Assembly: GCA_023259875.1 (NCBI GenBank)
Contig: JALRFL010000064.1
Coordinates: forward strand, 1 to 10,361
Direction: 5' to 3'
From: Alphaproteobacteria bacterium
GTDB lineage: Bacteria > Pseudomonadota > Alphaproteobacteria > Puniceispirillales > UBA1172
DNA: 10,361 nt
In this document: positions 1 through 5,856 of the stretch, piece by piece
How the letters are laid out: each line of letters starts with the position of its first letter
Numbering within the stretch: the stretch's first letter is position 1
Program-made: the position numbers and the translations under genes
Notes under the pieces: generated by a model
The model's input: only the letters and a program-made list of their open reading frames with translations
Databases searched by the model: none
What the model was told of the DNA's origin: nothing

Positions 1-1066
1 GAAATTGATCAACACAGGGCATCATATTGCGGTAGGGGATAGTCTCTTGGGCCGCGTGACTGATGCGCTGGGCGAACCTTTGGATGGCAGACCCCTTGGC
101 AGACTTGATGACACTTGGCCGTTAGCTGGGAAACCCCTAAACCCCTTGATGCGTGCACCAATCACCGAGCCGCTTGATGTCGGGATTAAAGCGATTAATG
201 GGCTTTTGACCGTGGGTCAGGGGCAACGGATTGGCATTGTTGCTGGCTCTGGTGTTGGTAAATCCGTCCTGCTTGGCATGATGAGCCGTTATACCAATGC
301 GGATATCGTTGTCATCGGGCTTATTGGTGAGAGAAGCCGTGAGGTGGGCGGTTTTGTCAACACTGTCCTTGATGATGACACCCGGGCGCGCACGACGGTT
401 GTTGCGGTTCCTGCGGATCGCTCGCCTTTATTGCGGATACGCGGCGCGGAACGCGCAACAGCGATTGCCGAATATTACCGGGATAAAGGCAAAAATGTTC
501 TCTTGATCATGGATTCCCTAACCCGTGTGGCCCATGCCAGACGGGAAATTGGTTTATCTTTGGGTGAACAACCAACCTCAAAAGGCTATCCGCCTTCGGT
601 GGTATCTTTGCTGCCCCGATTGATCGAACGCGCTGGAACGGGTTCATCTGGTCAGGGATCAATTACCGGATTTTATACCGTCTTGGCAGATGGTGATGAT
701 GGCAACGATCCTGTTGTGGATACCGCGCGTGCCATTCTGGATGGCCATATCGTGCTTTCCCGTAATCAAGCACAAATGGGGATTTATCCAGCCATTGATG
801 TATCGCTTTCGGTCAGCCGCGTGATGAACGAGATTACCAATCCCGAACACCAACAGATGGCGCGTCAATTCAAACGCCTTGTGGCGTTATATCTGGAAAA
901 CCGTGATCTGATCCTGATGGGCGGATACCGCCAAGGGCAGGACCCAGAGCTTGACCGTGCAGTTCAGCTTTGGCCAGCATTAATGGCTTATATTCAACAA
1001 CATGAGGCCGAAAAAGCCGATATCAAGATCAGCATGGAAGGCCTAAGCGCCTTAATGCCAAAGTAA
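1..1066 (+). CDS. fliI: Flagellum-specific export ATPase FliI (5'-truncated by window edge)
   Basis: FliI is the cytoplasmic hexameric ATPase of the flagellar type III export apparatus; with FliJ it brings export substrates to the FlhA/FlhB gate. The frame is open from the first bases (AAA then TTG at 5), so the true start lies upstream and the TTG should not be taken as a start. About 353 residues are visible, against a usual 430-450, so roughly the N-terminal beta-barrel is missing. Numbering from the TTG codon, the Walker A motif AGSGVGKS is at 80-87, a GERSREV stretch with the likely catalytic Glu is at 108-114, Walker B NVLLIMDSLTR is at 164-174, and PAIDVSLSVS at 262-271 matches the ATP synthase alpha/beta signature. 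PITEPLDVGIKAINGLLTVG upstream of Walker A is typical of FliI rather than F1 subunits. It ends 4 bases before fliJ, so the two are probably co-transcribed. Confidence 0.97.
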   Translation, partial: KLINTGHHIAVGDSLLGRVTDALGEPLDGRPLGRLDDTWPLAGKPLNPLMRAPITEPLDVGIKAINGLLTVGQGQRIGIVAGSGVGKSVLLGMMSRYTNADIVVIGLIGERSREVGGFVNTVLDDDTRARTTVVAVPADRSPLLRIRGAERATAIAEYYRDKGKNVLLIMDSLTRVAHARREIGLSLGEQPTSKGYPPSVVSLLPRLIERAGTGSSGQGSITGFYTVLADGDDGNDPVVDTARAILDGHIVLSRNQAQMGIYPAIDVSLSVSRVMNEITNPEHQQMARQFKRLVALYLENRDLILMGGYRQGQDPELDRAVQLWPALMAYIQQHEAEKADIKISMEGLSALMPK

Positions 1067-1070
1067 AACC

Positions 1071-1496
1071 ATGACAAGAAAACGCGATATTTTTGAACGG
1101 CTGGCCTTACGCGAAAAGGTTATTGCTATGGCGCGCGCCGATACTATTCGCACCCTTGATGAAGAACATCAGAAAATCAGCGCGATTGGTGATAAATTAA
1201 CCGAAATGGCAGCAGAAACCCAATTAAAACCCGGAACAACCTCCATGATGGCGTTGCGATCCGCCAAGCATTATGGCGGCAAAATCAGTGAGCAAGTGAA
1301 GCTGATTGAAAGCCGAAAAGGGTTTCTTGAAACTGAGATCAATGATGAGCAAATCATCCTCAGCCAAGCGCTCATCCGGAAAAACCGAGCCACTGATAAA
1401 TCGCGGCAACATCAACAAATGATGCGCGATCAAAAAGAAGAAAAAGCCGATACCGATGTGCCGCGCTCACAACGCCATGCTGTGACAAAAGCCTGA
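1071..1496 (+). CDS. fliJ: Probable FliJ, flagellar export chaperone/stalk protein
   Basis: A 141-residue, highly charged, almost entirely helical protein that starts 4 bases after fliI. FliJ is a short antiparallel coiled coil resembling the gamma subunit of F1-ATPase; it sits in the FliI ring, contacts FlhA and helps recycle export chaperones. FliJ sequences diverge strongly, and this call rests mainly on position (directly after fliI), length and composition. The N-terminal half (RDIFERLALREKVIAMARAD and onward) and the second half (SEQVKLIESRKGFLETEIND, then long Gln/Arg/Lys/Glu-rich helix) could form the two arms of a hairpin around a Pro/Gly break at PGTTSMM, residues 54-60. The C-terminal tail is polar and probably disordered. 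No good Shine-Dalgarno precedes the ATG, so translation is probably coupled to fliI. A distinct coiled-coil protein occupying the FliJ slot cannot be excluded. Confidence 0.75.
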   Translation: MTRKRDIFERLALREKVIAMARADTIRTLDEEHQKISAIGDKLTEMAAETQLKPGTTSMMALRSAKHYGGKISEQVKLIESRKGFLETEINDEQIILSQALIRKNRATDKSRQHQQMMRDQKEEKADTDVPRSQRHAVTKA

Positions 1497-1509
1497 TTTA
1501 TCTCTCTCT

Positions 1510-1525
1510 TGGCATTGTTTTTGCA
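1510..1525 (+). promoter_or_regulatory. Sigma-54 (-24/-12) promoter upstream of fliK
   Basis: TGGCATTGTTTTTGCA has the invariant GG (1511-1512) and GC (1523-1524) separated by exactly 10 bases, matching the RpoN consensus TGGCACG-N4-TTGCA at nearly every position. It lies in the 70-base gap between fliJ and fliK. Transcription would begin near 1536, leaving a leader of about 25-30 bases before fliK. With one flank base each side it shares 16 of 19 bases with the fliO promoter at 5375-5390. Hook-stage flagellar genes are often sigma-54 dependent in alphaproteobacteria. Seen: motif and spacing. Inferred: activity. Confidence 0.82.
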
Positions 1526-1566
1526 TCGCTTCCGCTAATGATTTTAAGCAAGGATGATGTTTGCTC

Positions 1567-3267
1567 ATGACCACAATTAATGTTGCGTCGTTATTTGCGC
1601 CTAGCAAAACTGGTGGATTAGCCAGCGAAAACGGTGAAGCCGCCGATGGTGTGGCCGCCATTTTTGACGCTATTCTCTCCGCGATTTCTGAATGGGATCA
1701 GCTCGCAGGTGACGAGAGCATGAGGCTATCCCAAGATCACGGGCAAGACGGTGAGCATCCCAACGCAGAACAAGTGCTGGCAATGGTCATTTCTGATGAC
1801 AGCGTTAAGCCTTATCTTGATGAGCATACGGGTCAAGACCTGCTCCCGCTTTTAGAAAATATTTTAACCCTACCAGAGCCGAAAGAGGCGATGCTGGAAT
1901 GGGCAAATCAAATGGCTTCAGAGCATCCGATTGCTCATCCTCCGATTGCTCACCCAGAGATGACAGAGCACACCCCCTCACCCCTGACTGAGACCGTGAT
2001 GATGAAACCCCTGTCAGATCATCGTTCTGATGAGCATAAACACACTGGCAGAACCCATGATTTGCTTTTTCAGGTCATAGGAAATCCGAAATCTGCCCCT
2101 CCTAAGATAAAAAATGGTTATGGCGAAGCGCGCCATTCGGGTCAGATTCTGGCTAGCCTGATGCGCAAAACTATGCCTGCCCTTGATCAAAATGATCATA
2201 TTGATCATGCCGTGTCCGCACCGCCGCCAGAACAGGTTAGCCTGCCGCGCGCGATTTATGGCCCATACCCTCAACAGGATCACATCGCCGGTATCAGCAT
2301 CAGGGCCAATCAGGCCACTAATAGCCCTGCCCCTGAACTCAGCGCCGAGCATCTTTATGGCCCGTTTGAACGCCATAGCCCGATGGCAAAACTCACATCA
2401 CAGGCTTTGCCAATGCCCAAAACAGAGATGGCAAACCCGTCACCCCTGACCGCCTCAACCCCTGATGAAGCCAAGGAAGAGGTTGACAAGACAGACCCTA
2501 TCATGGCTATCAGCAAAAAAGCCAAACCAAGAGCAAATGATGCGGATTTGGTCATATCAAAACGCCAAGTCCAAGTGAAGTCTGCTGACACTTTGCCCTC
2601 GCTTCCCTCTGCCCCAAGCCAGACAAAGGCGGAACTGATGGAGGCACGGGCGAGCCAAATCACGGTGTCAAATCTCTCTCCTTCTGCGGCTAATTCAGCT
2701 GTTTCTAGCGCTGAACAAAGCGGCCATTTTAGCCAGCAATCCGGCCAGCAGCAGGGTCAGAATGGAAACCCCGGGGCTGATGTGGACACAAGAATGGGAT
2801 TAGATCAGGGTAAAGATGGCCGGTTAATGCGGTTAAATATGACGCAAGAAAACTGGCCTGATCGCTTGATCCGCAACATACAAACGGCGAAAGGCAATGG
2901 GGATGAGTCTATTGAAGTCATCCTTGAGCCGAAACGCCTTGGACGGCTTGTGCTGAAGATCAGCATGACAGGCAATGTGTCATCGGTAAGCATCACCTCA
3001 ACCAGCGTTGAGGCGGCATCAATGCTGGCAGACCCTGACAACAGGCTGCAACAGGTTTTTGAACAGCATGGCATGAAGCTTGGCCAGATGAACACCTCAA
3101 GCTGGCAAGGCGCTCAACATGGGCATCATGGGCATTCTGGCAATGCGTCTGGAGCAAAAGATCAAACCTCTGATAAAAGGCAATCAGGGCAAGAGGATTC
3201 CGTCGACGATCCATCGACTAAAACATTAGAAAATGCTAATAATAGTCAGATAAATATTCTGGCTTAA
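1567..3267 (+). CDS. fliK: Flagellar hook-length control protein FliK
   Basis: FliK is a secreted molecular ruler that measures the growing hook and then contacts FlhB to switch export from rod/hook to filament substrates. The protein has about 566 residues. The N-terminal 400 or so are low-complexity (Pro, Ser, Gln, His, Ala), as expected for the extended ruler part. Residues about 421-515 form the conserved FliK C-terminal (Flg_hook) domain, with the hallmark LEPKRLGRLVLKI near 453 followed by alternating strands and a helix ending in FEQHGMKLGQM. A His/Gly-rich, polar tail follows. Start choice is uncertain: ATG at 1567 has AAGGA (1550-1554) 12 bases away, whereas TTG at 1561, in the same frame, has it at a better 6 bases, so the protein may carry two extra residues. 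The gene follows a sigma-54 promoter and precedes fliL by 23 bases. A 15-base tandem duplication lies at 1927-1956. Confidence 0.93.
   Translation: MTTINVASLFAPSKTGGLASENGEAADGVAAIFDAILSAISEWDQLAGDESMRLSQDHGQDGEHPNAEQVLAMVISDDSVKPYLDEHTGQDLLPLLENILTLPEPKEAMLEWANQMASEHPIAHPPIAHPEMTEHTPSPLTETVMMKPLSDHRSDEHKHTGRTHDLLFQVIGNPKSAPPKIKNGYGEARHSGQILASLMRKTMPALDQNDHIDHAVSAPPPEQVSLPRAIYGPYPQQDHIAGISIRANQATNSPAPELSAEHLYGPFERHSPMAKLTSQALPMPKTEMANPSPLTASTPDEAKEEVDKTDPIMAISKKAKPRANDADLVISKRQVQVKSADTLPSLPSAPSQTKAELMEARASQITVSNLSPSAANSAVSSAEQSGHFSQQSGQQQGQNGNPGADVDTRMGLDQGKDGRLMRLNMTQENWPDRLIRNIQTAKGNGDESIEVILEPKRLGRLVLKISMTGNVSSVSITSTSVEAASMLADPDNRLQQVFEQHGMKLGQMNTSSWQGAQHGHHGHSGNASGAKDQTSDKRQSGQEDSVDDPSTKTLENANNSQINILA
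1927..1956 (+). repeat. 15-base tandem duplication inside fliK
   Basis: CCGATTGCTCATCCT (1927-1941) is followed directly by CCGATTGCTCACCCA, with 13 of 15 bases identical. It keeps the frame and encodes PIAHP twice in the flexible ruler region of FliK. Such in-frame repeats can lengthen the ruler; two copies only, so it may simply be slippage. Confidence 0.85.
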
Positions 3268-3290
3268 CGTCACGATGTGAGGATAGAGCA

Positions 3291-3872
3291 ATGGCTGACG
3301 ATAACGAAGATGAAAAGAAATCTGGCGGACTTAAACCGCTTCTGAAGAAAATCGGCATATTTGGTGGCCTGATTTCCATTGGTATGGTTGTTGGCTATTT
3401 CTTCTTTGCCCCTGCTGGCGATGTGATCGAAAAAGAAGAATTAGAAGAAATGATCGTACGCAGTATGGAAGAACGTGACGCCGCCAAAGCCGCCGAAGAA
3501 GCGGCAAACGCCGATCCTGAGAAAGTATCAAAGGACACCCCAGAAGAAGAAACCTTTGAGACGATTTATTATGAGTTTGCTGGAACTTTCACCACAAACC
3601 TTGATAACTCACGCAAGATGCTGCAGCTCGGATTAGCGGTGTCCACCCAGTATGATGATACCGTCATGCAAAATGTGGAAGCGCATGAATTAGGCTTGCG
3701 CTCTACAATATTGCAACGCATTGGTAATTATACGGAAGAAGACATTAAAGGTGAAGCCGGCCGCAAGATGCTCTCTGAAGCAATCAAAGAAGCGCTTAAC
3801 ACCGAGCTGGAAGAGCTTGAGGGTTTTGGCGGCATTGAAAAAGTGCATTTCACCTCTTTTGTATTGCAATAA
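3291..3872 (+). CDS. fliL: Flagellar basal body-associated protein FliL
   Basis: FliL is an inner-membrane protein around the basal body that forms rings about the stator units and supports torque or stator retention. The 193-residue product has a short charged cytoplasmic N terminus (1-20), one membrane helix at about 21-40, an acidic/Ala-rich linker (about 45-90) likely to be helical, and a periplasmic domain from about 91. The domain carries the family pattern: YYEFAGTFTTNLDNSRKMLQ, LGLRSTILQRIGNYTEEDI near 134-152, GRKMLSEAIKEALN, and the closing VHFTSFVLQ at the very C terminus. The start is well supported by GAGGA at about 3279-3283, spaced 7 bases from the ATG. It sits between fliK and fliM, the usual place next to the C-ring genes. 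Confidence 0.95.
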   Translation: MADDNEDEKKSGGLKPLLKKIGIFGGLISIGMVVGYFFFAPAGDVIEKEELEEMIVRSMEERDAAKAAEEAANADPEKVSKDTPEEETFETIYYEFAGTFTTNLDNSRKMLQLGLAVSTQYDDTVMQNVEAHELGLRSTILQRIGNYTEEDIKGEAGRKMLSEAIKEALNTELEELEGFGGIEKVHFTSFVLQ

Positions 3873-3898
3873 TGTGATTAACTCTGTGTTTATCTGGC

Positions 3899-3902
3899 GA
3901 GG
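3899..3902 (+). promoter_or_regulatory. Ribosome binding site deciding the fliM GTG start
   Basis: GAGG at 3899-3902 lies 6 bases before GTG 3909. There is no in-frame ATG nearby, and the protein from this GTG begins with the conserved FliM N-terminal motif, so the GTG start is well supported. Confidence 0.7.
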
Positions 3903-3908
3903 TCTGTT

Positions 3909-4886
3909 GTGACATCCACCCGAAAACTTAGCTCAAATGAAGTCGACGCCCTGATTGATGGCTTGCAGAATGAATCCTCAAGCCACGGCGCGATGGCCGA
4001 CATTAGTGATAACGCGGATATCAGATCCTTTCAATTTGGATCAGATGATCTGTCCCTTTTGGGGGATTATTATGCGCTGAGAATGGTGAATGAGAGGTTT
4101 TCACGCCTTGCTCGCGGGATTTTCCTGCCCATGCTTCGGATACAGCCGCGAATTTCCTCTTTTCCACCTGAGGTCAAAACCTTTGATGAATATACCTCTG
4201 ATGTGGATAATTTCCTCAGCCTCAACATTTCAAAAATTGAGGAATTGCGCGGCAGTATGATGCTGGTGCTTAACCCTAGCTTCATTTCGATCTTAACCAA
4301 TTCTTATTATGGCGGAAAAATCTCTACCCTCAAACAACGCCGTAACGAGTTCACCACCACAGAAGAACGGGTGATTGAATTGATCACCGAAGGGCTGAAC
4401 TCTGCGCTCATGGAAGCGTGGAAAGATCTAACCCGGATCACGATCACCCCTAGCAGCCGCGAGGTTAATCCGCAATTTGCCTCATTCGTTGATGGCAATG
4501 ATCTGGTGATTATTTGTTCTTATGTGGTGCAGCTGCCGAATGTTGAGGCCGCTACCTTTGATATTATCTACCCCTTGCAAACCCTAAAACCCATAGCAAG
4601 CCAACTGCGTTCAAGGGTGCAATCAGATATGGTAGACGATGACAAAACCTGGCGTGAACGCATGGAACAAGCGATTATGGAAATTCCACTTGAGATTGTT
4701 GCAAGACTTGGTCAGCCCACCGTTTCTATGAATAAGCTGATCACCCTCAGACCTGATGACACTTTCCCTATGCAGATTAATGATGGGGTTGAGGTTTTGC
4801 TCAAAGAGCATGTCATCTTTATGGGGGAAATTGGCGAGGTTAACGGACAAGCTGCCGTCAAGCTCACGGAAAGAATGGAAAATTAA
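3909..4886 (+). CDS. fliM: Flagellar motor switch protein FliM
   Basis: FliM is the middle component of the cytoplasmic C-ring; it binds phosphorylated CheY, touches FliG, and with FliN sets rotation direction and docks export substrates. At 325 residues it is of normal length. LSSNEVDALIDGL at 7-19 corresponds to the N-terminal CheY-P-binding motif. The CheC-like middle domain spans about 50-235 (YALRMVNERFSRLARGIF, then EERVIELITEGLNSALMEAW at about 152-171), and a SpoA/FliM-FliN C-terminal domain spans about 254-323 (EIPLEIVARLGQPTVSMNKL and a hydrophobic GEVN... end). An oddity is the FliG-contact loop: YYGGKIST at 133-140, where well-studied FliM proteins have GGxG. Start is GTG with a good ribosome site. 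It lies 36 bases after fliL and 25 before fliN. Confidence 0.96.
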   Translation: MTSTRKLSSNEVDALIDGLQNESSSHGAMADISDNADIRSFQFGSDDLSLLGDYYALRMVNERFSRLARGIFLPMLRIQPRISSFPPEVKTFDEYTSDVDNFLSLNISKIEELRGSMMLVLNPSFISILTNSYYGGKISTLKQRRNEFTTTEERVIELITEGLNSALMEAWKDLTRITITPSSREVNPQFASFVDGNDLVIICSYVVQLPNVEAATFDIIYPLQTLKPIASQLRSRVQSDMVDDDKTWRERMEQAIMEIPLEIVARLGQPTVSMNKLITLRPDDTFPMQINDGVEVLLKEHVIFMGEIGEVNGQAAVKLTERMEN

Positions 4887-4898
4887 GCTTTAGCCAAA

Positions 4899-4904
4899 AG
4901 AGGA
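4899..4904 (+). promoter_or_regulatory. Ribosome binding site deciding the fliN start
   Basis: AGAGGA at 4899-4904 is 1 base from an in-frame ATG at 4906 but 7 bases from ATG 4912. The 7-base spacing is the functional one, so FliN is taken to start at 4912 (MAEETEN), two codons after the first ATG. Confidence 0.75.
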
Positions 4905-4911
4905 TATGATC

Positions 4912-5238
4912 ATGGCCGAAGAAACCGAAAACCAAACCGAAGCTCCAGCTGAAGGCGCAAAATCTTCAGATCGGGTTAGCGTTGATAATCTGCGCGTGCT
5001 GGAAAATATTGATGTCACCTTGACGGTTGAGGTGGGACAAACCGAAATTAAAATTCGCGACTTGCTGCGCCTTAACGAAGGCTCTGTGATTGAACTGGAT
5101 CGCCTTGCTGGTGACCCCCTAGATATTCTGGTTAACGGCACCATCATTGCCCGTGGTGAGGTGGTGATGGTAGGGGAACGTTTTGGTATTCGTTTCAGTG
5201 AGATTGTGTCACCTGAAAAACGCATGGAAAACCTATAA
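4912..5238 (+). CDS. fliN: Flagellar motor switch protein FliN
   Basis: FliN forms the bottom of the C-ring with FliM and is a docking site for the FliH-FliI-substrate complex. The product has 108 residues. Residues 1-22 are acidic, polar and probably disordered. About 28-105 is a SpoA/FliN domain with the family landmarks: VLENIDVTLTVEVGQTEIKI, then DLLRLNEGSVIELDRLAGDP at 50-69, VNGTIIARGEVVMVGERFGI at 74-93 and the terminal RFSEIVSP. This is the most conserved of the C-ring genes and the call is secure. It is the last gene of the fliK-L-M-N group: the next 183 bases hold inverted repeats and a new promoter, so transcription may end here. Confidence 0.96.
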   Translation: MAEETENQTEAPAEGAKSSDRVSVDNLRVLENIDVTLTVEVGQTEIKIRDLLRLNEGSVIELDRLAGDPLDILVNGTIIARGEVVMVGERFGIRFSEIVSPEKRMENL

Positions 5239-5250
5239 GAAAACCTATCG

Positions 5251-5274
5251 TCAGATCATAATATTGTGATCTGA
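5251..5274. repeat. 24-bp near-perfect palindrome between fliN and fliO
   Basis: TCAGATCATAAT (5251-5262) and ATTGTGATCTGA (5263-5274) are reverse complements at 11 of 12 positions; the exception would be a U-G wobble in RNA. Its centre lies about 138 bases upstream of the predicted fliO sigma-54 start, the typical distance for an enhancer-binding activator, so it may be an operator for an NtrC-family regulator (FlbD in Caulobacter). As RNA it would form a 10-bp hairpin with an AUAU loop, but only three U residues follow, so it is a weak terminator candidate. No second copy was seen near the fliK promoter. Confidence 0.65.
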
Positions 5275-5280
5275 TTTGAA

Positions 5281-5320
5281 AGAGGTGACAATTTTCTGAC
5301 ATCGCAAGAAAATCACCTCT
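5281..5320 (+). terminator. Long hairpin after fliN, possible terminator
   Basis: AGAGGTGACAATTTTCT (5281-5297) pairs with AGAAAATCACCTCT (5307-5320): 14 pairs interrupted by a 3-base bulge on the left arm, with a 9-base loop. A run of six T (5332-5337) follows only after an 11-base gap, so it is not a textbook intrinsic terminator, though the stem is strong and sits after the last gene of a transcription unit and ahead of a new promoter. It could also block 3' exonuclease trimming or limit read-through from fliN into fliO. Confidence 0.5.
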
Positions 5321-5327
5321 CTAAACA

Positions 5328-5342
5328 TTAATTTTTTGTTAA
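5328..5342. promoter_or_regulatory. CtrA-type box TTAA-N7-TTAA upstream of fliO
   Basis: TTAA (5328-5331), seven bases, TTAA (5339-5342) matches the full consensus of the alphaproteobacterial response regulator CtrA, which controls flagellar genes in many members of the class. It ends 33 bases before the GG of the sigma-54 promoter. The surrounding sequence is AT-rich, which raises the chance of a random match; placement in a flagellar promoter region argues for it. Confidence 0.5.
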
Positions 5343-5374
5343 TAATCAATTTGTTACATATAGGCCTGTCAAAT

Positions 5375-5390
5375 TGGCATGGCTTTTGCC
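5375..5390 (+). promoter_or_regulatory. Sigma-54 (-24/-12) promoter of the fliOPQR-flhB operon
   Basis: TGGCATGGCTTTTGCC carries GG (5376-5377) and GC (5388-5389) exactly 10 bases apart, a strong match to the RpoN consensus. Transcription would begin near 5401, giving a leader of about 20 bases before the fliO ATG at 5422. The promoter covers an in-frame TTG at 5374, which rules that codon out as the fliO start. Confidence 0.82.
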
Positions 5391-5421
5391 TCTATCAGCG
5401 CGAACAGTTGATGGGGCATTC

Positions 5422-5856
5422 ATGTCTGAAACCTTTACATATAGCCAGCTTATCACAATCACGGTGTTTTTATCCGTGTTGATAGGTCTTATGTTCTTGG
5501 CTAAGCGCTTCAAAGGCCCATTAAAAGCCCAATTTGGAAGCGACCGCCGGATTAAACTGATCGAAGATACCGGCATTGGCGGCCATGAACGGATAAAACT
5601 GGTAGAAATTGATAGACAAACCTATCTCGTTCTGACCACGAAAAATCAAGCCCCAGTGATGATGCCACTAGAAACAGCGCGCCCCCCTGTTTCAACTGCC
5701 CAGGCAAAGCCCATTGCCAAGGCACCGAACAGCCCTTCTTCAGGGGCTAGCCCTCATCCAAAGGCTTCGGTTGAGGCAACTGCCACCACCCCATTTCTCA
5801 AAGCGATGCAGCAAGCTCGTCAGCGCAACCCTTTACTCGGATTATCCCAGTCATGA
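5422..5856 (+). CDS. fliO: Flagellar biosynthesis protein FliO
   Basis: FliO is a small membrane protein that helps the FliP ring assemble before FliQ and FliR join to form the export gate; it is not part of the finished channel. The 144-residue product has one membrane helix at about 9-27, a basic segment after it (KRFKGPLK), and a compact cytoplasmic beta region at about 38-82 with RRIKLIEDTGIGGHERIKLVEID followed by YLVLTT, the FliO/YscJ-like pattern. A Pro/Ala/Ser-rich linker (85-122) leads to a short amphipathic end, FLKAMQQARQRNPLLGL. ATG 5422 was chosen because the frame upstream runs through the sigma-54 promoter. The ribosome site is weak (GGGG at 5413-5416). Its TGA overlaps the fliP ATG (ATGA), indicating translational coupling. 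Confidence 0.88.
   Translation: MSETFTYSQLITITVFLSVLIGLMFLAKRFKGPLKAQFGSDRRIKLIEDTGIGGHERIKLVEIDRQTYLVLTTKNQAPVMMPLETARPPVSTAQAKPIAKAPNSPSSGASPHPKASVEATATTPFLKAMQQARQRNPLLGLSQS

Noticed and set aside
2014..2376. Reverse-strand open frame of 120 codons within fliK
   Set aside because: It lies antisense to the low-complexity part of fliK, has no recognisable domain and no ribosome site that I can support; the other antisense frames opposite the flagellar genes look equally like shadows.
3878..3892. TTAA-N7-TTTA, a 7-of-8 match to the CtrA box, between fliL and fliM
   Set aside because: It ends only 16 bases before the fliM start, leaving no room for a normal promoter, and the match is imperfect in AT-rich sequence; probably chance.
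5374..5421. Upstream extension of fliO to the in-frame TTG at 5374
   Set aside because: The stretch contains the sigma-54 -24/-12 element and the predicted transcript start near 5401, so a TTG at 5374 would lie upstream of the message; MSETF at 5422 also gives a normal FliO N terminus.
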